Positions 11,680 through 22,048 of a stretch of DNA of 64,000 nt are shown in pieces. A program made the translations under genes and the position numbers. Every line of letters begins with the position of its first letter. Within the stretch, counting starts at the first letter, position 1. Location: NCBI GenBank assembly GCA_020744425.1, contig JAGMUV010000018.1:1302001-1366000 (forward strand), read 5' to 3'. The notes below the pieces were generated by a model. The model worked only from the letters and a program-made list of their open reading frames with translations, had not been told where the DNA came from and searched no databases. This DNA comes from Dactylonectria macrodidyma (lineage: Eukaryota; Ascomycota; Sordariomycetes; Hypocreales; Nectriaceae).

Positions 11680-12894
11680 ATGGCATCATGTTCAACGCGA
11701 CCGCCAACGGCCGACGAACTCTCACAACTCCCCGCATACCAATACGATGCGCTTCGCGAGCACGAGTTTCGAATTGTCCATCTGCATCCCGGGACCGACG
11801 CCGACGAGTTAGTAATCAGCGTTGAGGTACGGGCGACGGTGACTTCACCATTCAATGCTGTCTCCTACGTATGGGGCGAAACTGAGAGAGCCCATCGCAT
11901 CTACGCGGCAAACGCTATCGTAACCCACGAAATCAAGGATGGCGAGAAGGTGGTCTGCGTCGAGACCGAGGTGCCACCGTCTGCCTATATCATGGTTACA
12001 GACAACTTGCGAAAGGTTCTGCGATCCATCCGTCGCAAAGAGCTATACGTTCCTCTCTGGATCGACTCTCTTTGCATCAACCAGGGCGATATCACGGAAA
12101 AGTCGAGCCAAGTCAAAAAGATGGATATCTTTTATTCCAATGCTTCAAGTACGCTCATCTGCCTCACCGGCTACGAGGAAATGATGCCGTACATTTTTGA
12201 AATCATTGACGCTCTTGCTGCAATGAAGGACTAGGAAACGGAAAAACTACCAAAACGACTCTCTGATGTCGTGTCCCTGTCCATCAACCGTCCGTTGCCA
12301 GAATCCGAGGCTTTCAAGAATCACCCTTGGCATATTTTGATGGAGTTCTTTGAGCTCCCGTGGTTTCACCGCGTATGGATAATCCAGGAGGTCGTCTTCT
12401 CAAAACACCCGCTTGTGGTCACATCGCACGGGCCAATGCGATGGGAAACACTGCTCGACGCATGCCAAGTGGTGTTAAGAAGCGACATGCATAACATTGA
12501 TGCAGGCCGTGTTCATGTCAGGATTTGCCTACATCTCGAAGAGCAACGAAAAAGTATACGGAGTGTTATCAGCGCCAAGAAACTTGGTCCCGTCTCTGAA
12601 GATTCGGACCTCCTCAAGGAACTTCACATCACCAACAATCTGCCTAGTCTTCAGTTACGGTCCCGTGGCTGTCACGCGACAGACCCAAGAGACCACATAT
12701 TTGCCTTGTTAGGGATAGCTCATGGGCACGGCGGCCACGTCCCTGAAGTTGACTATTCCCTCAGTCTGGCCGAAGTATATGTGCGCCCGAGGTTGGCTAA
12801 ACTCAATCCGTCTGGCGCCCATATATTGCGCATGATCGCATTGTGCTCGGGTCAAAGGAACTCATCTCGTCCATATGTGCAAGGAAGATGTTGA
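11680..12894 (+). pseudogene. HET-domain pseudogene with in-frame TAG and lost 3' end
   Basis: Starting from ATG at 11,680, the frame encodes a HET (heterokaryon incompatibility) domain: FNAVSYVWGE near residue 62, LWIDSLCINQGD near residue 127, and after a stop HRVWIIQEVVFS and ATDPRDHIFALLGIA. The frame is uninterrupted except for a TAG at 12,232-12,234 (GAC TAG GAA), and the same frame continues directly after it. The change fits CAG to TAG, a C-to-T transition of RIP type. HET similarity fades at about 12,790 (AEVYVRPRLAK), and the remaining codons look random, so the 3' part is missing. A protein truncated at the TAG would keep only the first HET motifs. HET proteins normally trigger cell death on non-self contact; this copy is probably dead. 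Confidence 0.75.
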
Positions 12895-13651
12895 GCTTCT
12901 CGATTTGGTGCCCGCAGTTTGCCGCTGCTGTGAGCACCACGTCCAAGTAGAAGGTGATGTGCCCATGCTCCTCAAGATCGCCATAATCAACCACCCACCC
13001 CTCGAGCTCGCATCTAAGTGGAGCGACTTCCACCTCTTCGGGGCCATCGGTGAGTGTCAAGGACTTGCAGTTGGGAAGGCTCTGTAAAACTTGTGTCAGG
13101 CAAGCGTAGGCGACGCGACCTCTAAGCCACACTTGAAGATCATCGCGTTCGGCCGGGCGGCGATATGCAGAGACGTGTGAGCCTCCGTCTAAAGGCTAAG
13201 GCAGTGAATAATCTTCTGTTAAACTCTCATAAGTCGGAATGTGCTCTGTGCATAGCGCCAGACTACGCACGCCAAAACGAAAGACTGGGTGCTCGGGAAT
13301 AACCTTCAAGATTCTCATGTTTTGGCGTTCAAGAGTAACATGTCGCGTCTCGATGTAGGCTTGGATGAAGGCATTCGAGCTTGCGGCGTTCAAGCCCCGA
13401 CAAGTTAGCCGAAGCGATAGGCAATCGGCAGGATCAGAGAGCTCCGCAATCGAGCAGAGGAATTCAGCAGCCAATGTGAGAAGTTGTGGGGGCCATTTTT
13501 GTAGTTGATGGACAGCTAAAGGCGTATAGGAAAAGTGATGGTACATACAGAACGCGTCACGGATTGTGTTGATATCTGAATTAGAACCAATAGATAAGGA
13601 AACAATATGGGCACTCCTTAAAGTCTTGTTCTGCTTTTTCTTCGCAACCAT
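12803..13651 (-). pseudogene. F-box-like protein pseudogene, in-frame TAG, truncated 3' end
   Basis: Minus-strand frame from ATG at 13,651. After a lysine-rich start it has an F-box-like segment (PPQLLTLAAEFLCSIAELSDPADCLSLRLTCRGLNAASSNAF) and the continuation expected in fungal F-box proteins (RHVTLERQNMRIL). A TAG at 13,196-13,198 interrupts it, after which the same frame stays open to 12,803 with plausible protein sequence (LTQVLQSLPNCKSLTL, an LRR-like stretch). The TAG again fits CAG to TAG. The 3' end stops abruptly where the opposed HET pseudogene is also cut. F-box proteins select substrates for SCF ubiquitin ligases; no substrate can be proposed. The F-box call is moderate because the motif is degenerate. 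Confidence 0.5.
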
Positions 13652-14454
13652 GATGTGATTGGTAGCATGACTAGCCAGCAGCTTACCCTACAGTTAAATC
13701 CGGTCCATTGCTAGCTGATGAACCCAGCACCATAAGGCCAAATCGAATGGTGTCATGAGTAGAGTTTAGGTCTTCTCATTGACCACATAAATGTTATGAT
13801 GCCATTTATTGCCGATTGCTTCGTCGTCGCCCAGGTTAGGTGGATAGCAAAGCGTTGTGTTGATTTTCTAACATGGTTCTCACTTAACCTAGAACTTACT
13901 TATCTGATTGGCTGCTTATTCTGAAACACAGCTCACCAGCCTCCTAGCCCAAATGAAGTACGACTAAAAGTGTCTCAGCGGCCTCTTGGTCCATTAAGAA
14001 GAGAGTCAGTGGGTGATTGTAATGATCACAATGACTCGGTATATGCCTCAGGCAGGTATCGTGTAGGCCTCAGGCAGACATTCCGTTGATCATCATCCTT
14101 GAAGGCGTCACGCTACCCTCCGGGCTGTGCTGTTTTCGGTCTCATGACGCCGGGGGTGGTTTAGCGCCTGATTGTTGTGACTCGCTTACAAGACTTCAAG
14201 GCTTTTGAGTACCCTCGGCTATAATCATGTACGCGTTAGATGGGCAAATGGAGCGCGACCATCACCCGAACCCCTCGAGACCGCCGCTTTGGCCTTGATC
14301 GAGACCACTGAAACCATCAAATCTCCCAACCCCTCTCCCAACCATCACTTGCCGGCATAAAAGTCCCATCTCCTCATAACTAAGCTCCATCGATCCAGAT
14401 AAACTCCATCGTGCGTATCCAAATGAACCATCCTGTTGACTGCGCCCGATCGTC
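13652..14454. other. Intergenic region, no gene recognised
   Basis: This is the presumed promoter of the GH47 gene. It holds two copies of an 11-bp word, gcctcaggcag, near 14,046 and 14,070. I see nothing else of note. Confidence 0.4.
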
Positions 14455-16168
14455 ATGAGACTAACCAGCAGGCTAGTATCTGTCCTGATGCTCGTCTCGC
14501 CATTACCAGATGTCGGCAAACGCGCTGATCCTCGCCCAAATGCGAGTAGAGCAGAGGCCGTGAGAGAGGCATTCCAGTCATCATGGAAGGCTTACTACGA
14601 CCACGCATTCCCTCATGACAGCCTGCGCCCAATCAGCAACACATTCTCAGATGATAGGTGATTCCCCACAAAAGCGCCCCTCTCAATACTCGTCCACTGA
14701 CCAGAATCGCAAGGAACGGGTGGAGTGTAACATCTGTTGATGCACTGAGTACTGCTATTCTCATGGAAGAAGAGGAGATTGTGAACCAGATTTTGAGTTA
14801 CATCCCGAGCATAGACTTCACTACGACGAAAGTAGCCAACCAGCGCATTTCTGTTTTCGAGACTACTATTCGGTACCTGGGCGGCTTGATTTCCGGTACG
14901 ACCTAGTCATTTGGTGAATCTAGATATTTTGAATGCCGGCTGACTATGAGCTAGCCTATGACCTCTTGAAGGGTCCCATGAAGCATCTTACTACAGACCC
15001 CGAGGAAGTGGAGGCTCTCTTATCACAGGCTCAGAGTCTTGCAGACAGCCTGAGCATCGCATTCGAAACCCCCAGCGGTGTCCCCGATGGAGTCATCCTC
15101 CTCAACCCGGAGCCGCGTCTCAGCGGTGCGGATCGCAACTCCATCGCCGGGTTTGGCACTCTGGTCCTCGAGTGGACACGTCTTAGTGACTTGACAGGGA
15201 ACCCAAAGTATGCTAAGCTCGCGCAGACTGCTGAGGAGTATATGCTCCATCCTACTGGTGCTCCTGAGCCATTCCCAGGGCTGGTTGGACATCAGGTTAG
15301 CACTAAGGACGGCAAGTTCTTGGACAGCAACGGAGGATGGGGCGGCGGCACGGACAGCTTCTACGAGTACCTGATCAAGATGTATCTGTACGATCCGGAG
15401 GAGTTTACAGAGTACAAGGATCGATGGGTGCTTGCTGCCGACTCGACTATAGAGTACCTCGCATCGCATCCGACCTCGCGGCCGGACCTGACATTCCTCG
15501 CGGGATACTCGGGAAAGAACATCAACACGGGTTCGGGCCATCGTGAGTATTCCAGGAGACCCAAAATTTGTATGGATATTGACACATAATTCTTAGTGGC
15601 TAGCTTTGCTGGAGGCAACTTTATCCTCGGCGGCATCCTGCTTAATGAGGACAAGTACGTCGACTTTGGCCTCGAGCTTTCCGAGTCATATTACGAGACA
15701 TACTATCAGACTGCCAGTGGTGTTGGTCCCGAAGGCTTCCGCTGGGTCGACAGCGCGCAAGAGTTGAACGCCGACAACGCAGCGCCCCCAGCAGACCAGG
15801 CCGAATTCTACGAGAGGGCCGGCTTCTGGGCCACATCGCGCGGCTACATCCTGCGGCCGGAAACCATGGAGAGCTTGTACTACGCGTACCGGGCCACGGG
15901 CGACCCCAAGTACCAGAAGATGGCCTGGATGGGCTTCCAACACATCCAGCGAGCATGCCGCGCCGGCAGCGCCTACGCCCACCTGCGCGACGTGACCAAG
16001 GAAGACGGTGGAGGCCATGGCGACTTTATGCAGAGTTTCTGGCTGGCTGAGACGCTCAAGTATCTGTGGCTGATCTTTGCGCCTGACTCGATCGTCCAGG
16101 TGCAGGCTGACATTTCGAATGGGTTTGTGTTTAATACTGAGGCGCATCCAATCAAGATTCGTGGATGA
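14455..16168 (+). CDS. GH47 class I alpha-1,2-mannosidase
   Basis: Four exons: 14455-14657, 14714-14895, 14955-15542 and 15597-16168, giving 514 aa. All junctions restore family motifs: [29 protein letters not shown] and [15 protein letters not shown]. The N-terminus is a likely signal peptide ([16 protein letters not shown]). GH47 landmarks seen include [12 protein letters not shown], the [15 protein letters not shown] helix, [16 protein letters not shown] and the C-terminal NTEAHP, whose Thr coordinates the essential calcium. Class I mannosidases remove alpha-1,2-linked mannose from N-glycans in the ER or Golgi, or outside the cell in secreted fungal forms. The short N-terminus without a clear transmembrane anchor suggests a secreted or lumenal enzyme. 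Length matches fungal secreted members (about 510 aa). Confidence 0.92.
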
Positions 16169-16322
16169 AGTGTAAGTATGGAGGCCAGAAATGTTTCTTT
16201 TAGTGTCCGTTTCGATATGAATGGATGGAATGCTATGTTTGGAACTTGCTAGTTTTCGAGATGTCCTGAGCATTAGAAACCGCTATATTGGACAAGTTAT
16301 CTCATATCGTCATCTCATACCG

Positions 16323-17622
16323 TCAATCCAGTGCCACCTGGGACCATGGTGGTTTGATTGGCAACGGGTATTCCTGATCCAACGCGAAAAACCAGTACAA
16401 AAACAAAGCTGCTACTATAAGCACCATGACTGGTGCAACCACAATGAGCACCACGTTTCTGGTCCGAGGTTCTGCTCCGCTGTCTTCTGACTCGACGTCT
16501 TCTGAACCAATCCCTTGGATGATTTCTATCTCATCGTCAGAAGCCAACACTCCCCGAATCTCACTAGACGTCTCAAAGACTCGGTAATCAAGCCATTTTG
16601 CCCGACGAATGAGCCTTTTCCTCTCTCTCGCCGACTCTACTCCGAGTCCCTCAAAGACTTCTGTCGAATCAGGAGTAATTGTTTTGTGCTGCTGCCCGAG
16701 AAGCGACGAATGCATCAAGTGCGCCAAAGTGATGATGAGCACATGGTCTTTGGAGATTTTGTAGTCCGGGAACACCCTGCTAAGCAAAGCTCGCTCGTCC
16801 GTTGAGACTAATCCTAGGAGCGCGAAGATCCTATCTCGTGGGTCCTTGCATTTCGAATTGCGATGATCAACGAGTAAATCATAGAGTGGCTGCAAAAATT
16901 CTGGATGTTTATCAACATGGCGTCCCATAACCAATGGCAAAGCTTTGAAGGCATTTTCCGCCGACTCTGTCGTTGAGTTGATCCATGCTTCGAGTCTCGT
17001 CGATGCCCACCTCCATACACAAAATAGTCTTGAAGTCAAGCCAGTTCATTCCTGTGTTACTGCAGTACAGCATGGCATCTTTGCCAAGTAGGAACTCTTG
17101 GATGACCCAGAAGCGAGACCAATACGGGCGATTCGCAAGGTCCGCCATTGAATCATGGAAGTCGATGCCATCAGAATCTAGAGTTCTAATTGGCTCATGT
17201 TGGGGTATTTGATCCCAGAGGTGTTCGGGTAGTGTTGGAAGACCCAGCCAAACAGACACGAAGCTAGCGTTTGCGTAAGTCTGATCCATGAGGCTGACTT
17301 GGGCACTCCGTTCGTCGGTGTCGTTTTGGTTGATACATATTGCATCCGCCCACAGGTATTCCACACCCGCGTTTCGAGCGTGACTACTAATATAGTGTAG
17401 ACACGACCATAGATTAAGCCGCACGGAAAAGCTCTGGCCGTCTAGCTGGATTGTTTGCGATGGTGGCTCGTCACCCCAAGTGTATGAAACGGCCGTGTAC
17501 GGAGGGGCACCTGTTCTTGGTACAACCAGGGACCGGAAACTAAGGAAATTGTGACTCAAAATGATGGGCTGAAGTAGTCTGAGCTCATGCCGCTTCAAAG
17601 TCCGCTGATATGTGAAACCCAT
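16323..17622 (-). pseudogene. HET-domain gene with frameshift and C-terminal transmembrane segment
   Basis: The minus-strand frame from 17,622 carries a full HET N-terminus: YTAVSYTWGDE, LWADAICINQND, WSRFWVIQEFLLG. At about 17,010-17,030 the homology moves to the next frame, which continues with RLEAWINSTTESAENAFKALPLV, KCKDPRDRIFALLGLVS and on to a stop at 16,323. Any intron bridging the two frames would be only 23-34 bp, too short for a fungal intron, so a one-base indel (or a sequencing error) is likely. The 3' part ends in a strongly hydrophobic segment (NVVLIVVAPVMVLIVAALF) preceded by acidic residues and followed by about 20 residues, which looks like a C-terminal membrane anchor. That is unusual for a HET protein. 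If the frameshift is an artefact, this would be an intact membrane-tethered HET protein of about 430 aa. Confidence 0.65.
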
Positions 17623-18174
17623 GGGATGTATCTAGGTGATACTTGCGCAATTGATGCGTGTAGTATTAGTGAGCGTCAATTGCTGGAGAAGAGCAGGATG
17701 TGAGAGTAAGTGCATGAAGAGGGGCCAATTTCGCATCAAATATTGATTAGGCAGATATGAGATCATCATCCATTTTTGGTTGGGCACTGTCGGGCTGCAG
17801 GTATGCCATGTGACGGTACGGCTGCAGCTTGAATCGAAACGGAATATTATCACTGCGTCTCCGATCCTCGTACATGGCACTCCGCTGAAGATGATATGAG
17901 ACGGCTAAAAGCTGGAGTGTATTCCGCAGATCCGGCAAATCACGACCGAAATTTAGTTTGTAGTTTTTAAAGAGTAGCCTGTCGAAAGAAAACTCTGTTC
18001 ATTGCATGAGCTGCGATCTAAACATACGGTCGGTTTCAGCACCTTAGCTTCAGGTCTGCATCCAAGTCTGACCACCACTGGATTTGGAGGAATAAGTGCA
18101 ACTCCCAAAAGAAGACCATGGTTGATGGGGTCGAATTCATTCTTTGGGCTTGATATGGTTTCCGTTTGCTTTGA
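17623..18174. other. Intergenic region, no gene recognised
   Basis: Only short ORFs without recognisable domains. It separates the HET gene from the 3' end of the anhydrosugar kinase gene; I see no repeat or element. Confidence 0.4.
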
Positions 18175-19485
18175 TTATAAATCAGTATCACCAATACATA
18201 GTGTAGAAGAATGATGTAACTCACTCTGCCCTAGCCCCAGCACCATCTCGTCTCTGCCAACGACCTCCTCCGCATTTTTCGCCCTCCACGGCGCAAGAGA
18301 CAGTTTCCCAAGAACAGCGTACTTGACAGCACCCCCAGCCGCAGGAATGTTGTTGGCCAGGCCGTTCTTGTTCGCAAATGCCAGAGTCGCAAACTTTATG
18401 GCTTCCTTGTACGCAGCGGGGATGCCAAACTTGTCGCTGACGGAGAGCGCGAGCCCGTGCTTGGCGATCTCGGCCGCGAGATCCTTCATCAAAGTGGCGT
18501 TTCTCGTGCCGCCGCCGGATGCAATAACGCGCACGACGGACGTCCGGGGCAGAATGAAGTCGACGAGGCTGCTTGTGATGGCCAGAGCTGTGAATCTGGT
18601 CAAGGTGGCGAGGATGTCTTCTGTCGAACTTGCAGCGTATTTTTTGAGAATCGCATCGGCGTAACTAGCTCCAAAGTCTAGTCGCCAAGCCGAACGAGGG
18701 GGCTTTCGCGTAAAGAAGTCGTGGGTTTGGAGCTCATCTAGCAATGTCGTAATGATGGTACCCTTTGCAGCCAGCTCTCCGTCTTTGTCGTATCCACGGC
18801 CTGTTCTAGCCTTGACAACGTGATCAATCATGACGTTGCCAGGGCCAGTATCAAAGGCCATCATCTTGCTTCGATCCTTGTCTGCTAGCTGCAAGTTGGC
18901 AATGCCGCCAATGTTGAGCGTCACAGTTGGCCCGTCGTTGCGGAAGGCCACAAAGTCAAGATACTGCATCAGGGGCGCAGCTGAACCACCAAGGGCATGA
19001 TCGATGGGTCGAAATTGCGTTACAGTATCGACGTCTGTCAACGCGGCGACGACACCGGACTCTGCGATGAAGAATCCACAAGCATAAGCGCCGTTCAGCC
19101 ACAGGTCCGGCAGGCTCTTGTTACCACTCAGGATGTATTCACGCTCCTTGATCCGGTTCGGCGGCTCCTGGTAGATGGTTTGCCCATCGTACCCAATGAC
19201 GTAAATATCTTGGGGCTTTAGATTATTTCGCGCAATCAACTCATTTGCTGCCTCTGCATATAAAGCACCGGCAACGTAATTCAGCCGAGTCATCTCGAAG
19301 ATGGTGAGATCATTGTCAAAAGCTCGTAGGATTTGAGGCTGCAGCTCCAGTGGCCAGTCTACAGTCAAGCCATCGAGGTACTCTGGGCGGGAGGGATGGC
19401 CGTCCTCGGCAAGGGCTATTTTGCAAAGAACGGCATCTACGCCATCGAATGACGAGCCGCTGTTCAGGCCGACAATGTAGACCAT
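18175..19485 (-). CDS. Anhydrosugar kinase, AnmK / levoglucosan kinase family
   Basis: Single long ORF of 436 aa. It is an AnmK-family kinase: phosphate-binding GLNSGSSFDGVD near residues 6-17, GYDGQTIYQ, the LTDVDTVTQFRPIDHALGGSAAPL substrate region, LNIGGIANL, FDTGPGNVMID, YDKDGELAAKG and the ASGGGTRNATLM adenosine motif. Bacterial AnmK phosphorylates 1,6-anhydro-MurNAc. The yeast Lipomyces starkeyi member is levoglucosan kinase, which converts levoglucosan plus ATP to glucose-6-phosphate. Fungi do not make murein, so an anhydrosugar such as levoglucosan, or scavenged bacterial anhydro-MurNAc, is the more likely substrate; the choice is inference. The last residues (from GQSELHHS) may be intronic, since a GTGAGT lies at 18,221-18,226 on this strand; I could not find a better last exon. 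It is transcribed the same way as the transaldolase upstream, with a CGG-N8-CCG promoter element about 225 bp before the ATG. Confidence 0.85.
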   Translation of the reverse strand: MVYIVGLNSGSSFDGVDAVLCKIALAEDGHPSRPEYLDGLTVDWPLELQPQILRAFDNDLTIFEMTRLNYVAGALYAEAANELIARNNLKPQDIYVIGYDGQTIYQEPPNRIKEREYILSGNKSLPDLWLNGAYACGFFIAESGVVAALTDVDTVTQFRPIDHALGGSAAPLMQYLDFVAFRNDGPTVTLNIGGIANLQLADKDRSKMMAFDTGPGNVMIDHVVKARTGRGYDKDGELAAKGTIITTLLDELQTHDFFTRKPPRSAWRLDFGASYADAILKKYAASSTEDILATLTRFTALAITSSLVDFILPRTSVVRVIASGGGTRNATLMKDLAAEIAKHGLALSVSDKFGIPAAYKEAIKFATLAFANKNGLANNIPAAGGAVKYAVLGKLSLAPWRAKNAEEVVGRDEMVLGLGQSELHHSSTLCIGDTDL

Positions 19486-20140
19486 GATGTGAGGGTGATG
19501 CGCCGTTGTGGAAGAAGACTAAGAGATGTGCCGGTAACAATGAGGTAGGAATGACTTGTATGCTCATTAAGAAATGAAGAGGAAATCCAGACATTAAATC
19601 TTGAACTTTGGAACATGTCCTCGAGTTCTATGCTGCCCTGTTGTTTGGTTCTGGGGCAAATACAGGAAACTTGCTCCACCCTCTGGTGAGGTATCACGCG
19701 AGTCGTGTTCCGTCGGAGGATCCCCCGACGCATCCACTTCACTAGTTTTAGCACCACCACAGACATGGGGATGGTGGAGATTGTGTGGAACGAGATGTCT
19801 TGACAGGCGGAGAATGTTGGCTCGCTTGACTCGCAGTAACCGAGGTCTCACACGCCCAATACAGGAGTGACCTTTCGGATGATGAGGGCTAAATGCCACG
19901 GAGGAAACGTTGGGAAGGGCGCAGAATCACGAACCTCGGACAGAGAAGGCCTTTAAAATCAGTGCTTAAATTAGTGAAAGTCTAATCGGATCAGTAACTA
20001 CTGAAATTACTTGAGTATTGGGCTACTGGCATGGGCTGTGGCAAACGGTTTAGGTTTTCCAATTATCAACGTATTTCACTCTTTCTACTTTGTATATCCC
20101 ATAATTTAAGAACTATCCACACGTAGAACAAATCCGTAAA
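19486..20140. other. Promoter region of anhydrosugar kinase and downstream region of transaldolase
   Basis: No coding sequence recognised. It contains the CGG-N8-CCG element at 19,711-19,730. The ATG of the kinase gene is at 19,485. Confidence 0.5.
19711..19730. promoter_or_regulatory. CGG-N8-CCG palindromic element upstream of the anhydrosugar kinase
   Basis: Perfect 6-bp inverted arms CGTCGG and CCGACG around the 8-bp spacer AGGATCCC. Inverted CGG triplets are the classical target of dimeric Zn2Cys6 regulators, and the spacer is nearly identical to those of the two copies between the transaldolase and transporter genes. It lies about 225 bp upstream of the kinase ATG. That it binds the regulator encoded at 23,702-25,732 is inference. 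Confidence 0.65.
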
Positions 20141-21205
20141 TCAGGCGAGTAAACCAGCAAGCAAGGCCTTCAGCTTGTCCGTGTCATCACCGAACCTCTT
20201 CATGGCATCAGCCGACTTCTCCACCGCGCACGCGTCAGCATTGAACGCCCATCTAAATGCTGATTCATCGTTGATGTAGGAAACCTCGGCGAGAGTCAAA
20301 TCTTGAGCTGCGAATCATTAGTAATTCATTTCTAAGAAAGCTGAAAGACACGTACCACTCTGGGTTGTCAACTTGGCGACAATGGGTTCCGTCTCCTTCT
20401 CAACTGCCTCGAGAATGGCCGGCGCTGCGGTGAGCAGGTCGATCCCAGCCAAGTCTCGAACCTGATCGACATTTCTGAAGCTTGCTGCCATGACCTTTGT
20501 CTTGAAGTCATACTTGCGCAGATAATTCTGAATCTTTGATACTGTATCAACACCCAAATCTCCCTCAGCGCCGTGCAACTTGCCCCAGTCGGCAATGCGT
20601 CCAACATACGGAGCAATCGCATCAACGCCAGCCTCCGCAGCAGCAATAGCCTGGACAAGGCCAAAAACCACAGTCACCAAACAGCTGATGCCATGCTCGC
20701 TTTGCAAGATCCGAGCAGCCTGGATTCCTTCCCAGGTGGCGCTGATCTTGATTCGGACCTGCTCCTTGGGTACCCCCTCTTGCTTGTAAAGGTCGATGAT
20801 GCGGAGAGCAGCTGCTACAGTGGCCTTGGTGTCGAAAGAGAGCATAACATCAACCTCGGTGCTAACCTTGCCGGTGAGCTTGTAAATCTGGGTTCCGAAC
20901 TGGACGGCCAGGAAGTCAACTGCAGAGGACAAACGCTCGTCCTCTGAAACCGATGAGGACAAACTCTTCGCGTATGAGACAGTTTCTGAGATTAAAGCCT
21001 CATATGAGCTGTTCTGGGCAGCCGCATAGAGGAGACTCGGGTTTGTAGTTCCCTCAGATGCTTGAAATCGGGCAATCTCTGATCCGTGTGAGTGATTGGG
21101 CTTTGATACGCAGGTATGAGTCTACTTACTGTCGAAATCAGCCGTGTCTGCAATCAAAACTGTTCCAGCGTCTTGCAGCTGTTGAAGGGGTCCGGAAGCC
21201 ATCAT
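20141..21205 (-). CDS. Transaldolase
   Basis: Three exons on the minus strand: 21205-21130, 21078-20356 and 20307-20141, giving 321 aa. The splices restore DFDKIARFQASEGTTNPSLL and KLTTQSAQDLTLAEVSYINDES. The family signatures are present: TTNPSLL near residues 36-42, the Schiff-base lysine in RIKISATWEGIQA (K136), CLVTVVFGLVQAIAAAEAGVDAIAPYVGRI, and KVMAASFRN. The enzyme transfers a dihydroxyacetone unit between sedoheptulose-7-phosphate and glyceraldehyde-3-phosphate in the non-oxidative pentose phosphate pathway, in the cytosol. Full length matches fungal transaldolases. It sits between the anhydrosugar kinase and a divergently transcribed sugar transporter, which suggests a paralogue dedicated to a sugar-utilisation cluster. 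Two adjacent ATGs (21,205 and 21,202) are both possible starts. Confidence 0.92.
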
Positions 21206-21433
21206 GGGAATTTTGACTAGGGTGTGTTGATGCAGAACAGTGCCGTTACAACAGTGAGAAGGATCGACATCCACAGCTCATGAACCAAAGGCAAGATTCC
21301 GATATATACGACTAGGTATGGCCCTGATGTTCTGTCGTGAGGAAATACTTCCTAACCACGTGTTCCTTGCATAGGCATGCGAGACCAAGAGGAACTAAGA
21401 CTCGTCCCACGAAATGGGACGACCCATGAAGAG

Positions 21434-21447
21434 CGGGGGATACTCCG
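21434..21447. promoter_or_regulatory. CGG-N8-CCG element, transaldolase side of the divergent promoter
   Basis: On the plus strand CGG GGGATACT CCG. Read on the minus strand this is CGGAGTATCCCCCG, which differs from the kinase-promoter copy at one core position. It is about 230 bp upstream of the transaldolase ATG. Confidence 0.6.
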
Positions 21448-21564
21448 ACGGCGGCTTCCCCGAAACTGAGGCCCACAACCCCAACTAGCGTGACATCGTG
21501 TAAACGACACTAAACTCGATCTTGGACGACTTCAGAATTGGACATATGACCCTTACTAGTCTGT

Positions 21565-21578
21565 CGGAGCATCCCCCG
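21565..21578. promoter_or_regulatory. CGG-N8-CCG element, transporter side of the divergent promoter
   Basis: Core CGGAGCATCCCCCG flanked by GT and AC, extending the palindrome to GTCGG/CCGAC. It differs from the kinase-promoter core at one position and is about 470 bp upstream of the transporter ATG. Confidence 0.6.
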
Positions 21579-22048
21579 ACGCCTTGGTCGACGCCAGTGG
21601 CACGTCAAGTTCATGCAAAATTCCCCACGTTTTTCTCCGCGCAAATGTGCAAGCTGCATGATTCTCCGCATTCCCTTTCGTCTAGACGCTCTTGCTACCC
21701 CAGAAAACCTCCTCATTTCTAATTCGCAAAGAACCCGAGGACCAGGTTTGGCAGCAGGAGACTTTTAGTTTGTCAAGCTGATCAGGCCACCCTTGTGTCC
21801 GTGGGCTGAAAGGTCTCGAACTCAGTGCCAGGGACTACTGACACACACATGACGGGTTCGACCTGCGAGTGGCCAGAAGTCGAAGCAAGGCCTACATGCC
21901 GTGTTAACGCCGGCACCTGCTTTTGTATAAATCGATCCTCTTCCAACCGTCGAAATCCTGGCTTCACTCCTTCTGCATCTCACTCGGACTAGCAGTGTCT
22001 AGCATCATAATCTTTGTATTTCCACTCCTATCCTCCAACGTGTGCAAG

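Larger units (their letters stand above)
21206..22048. other. Shared divergent promoter of transaldolase and sugar transporter
   Basis: No coding sequence seen. It holds two CGG-N8-CCG elements and a TATA-like TATAAAT at 21,926-21,932, about 120 bp before the transporter ATG. Confidence 0.6.

Noticed and set aside
21923..22048. N-terminal extension of the sugar transporter
   Set aside because: It would begin within the TATA-like box and adds a second hydrophobic segment not usual in sugar porters.
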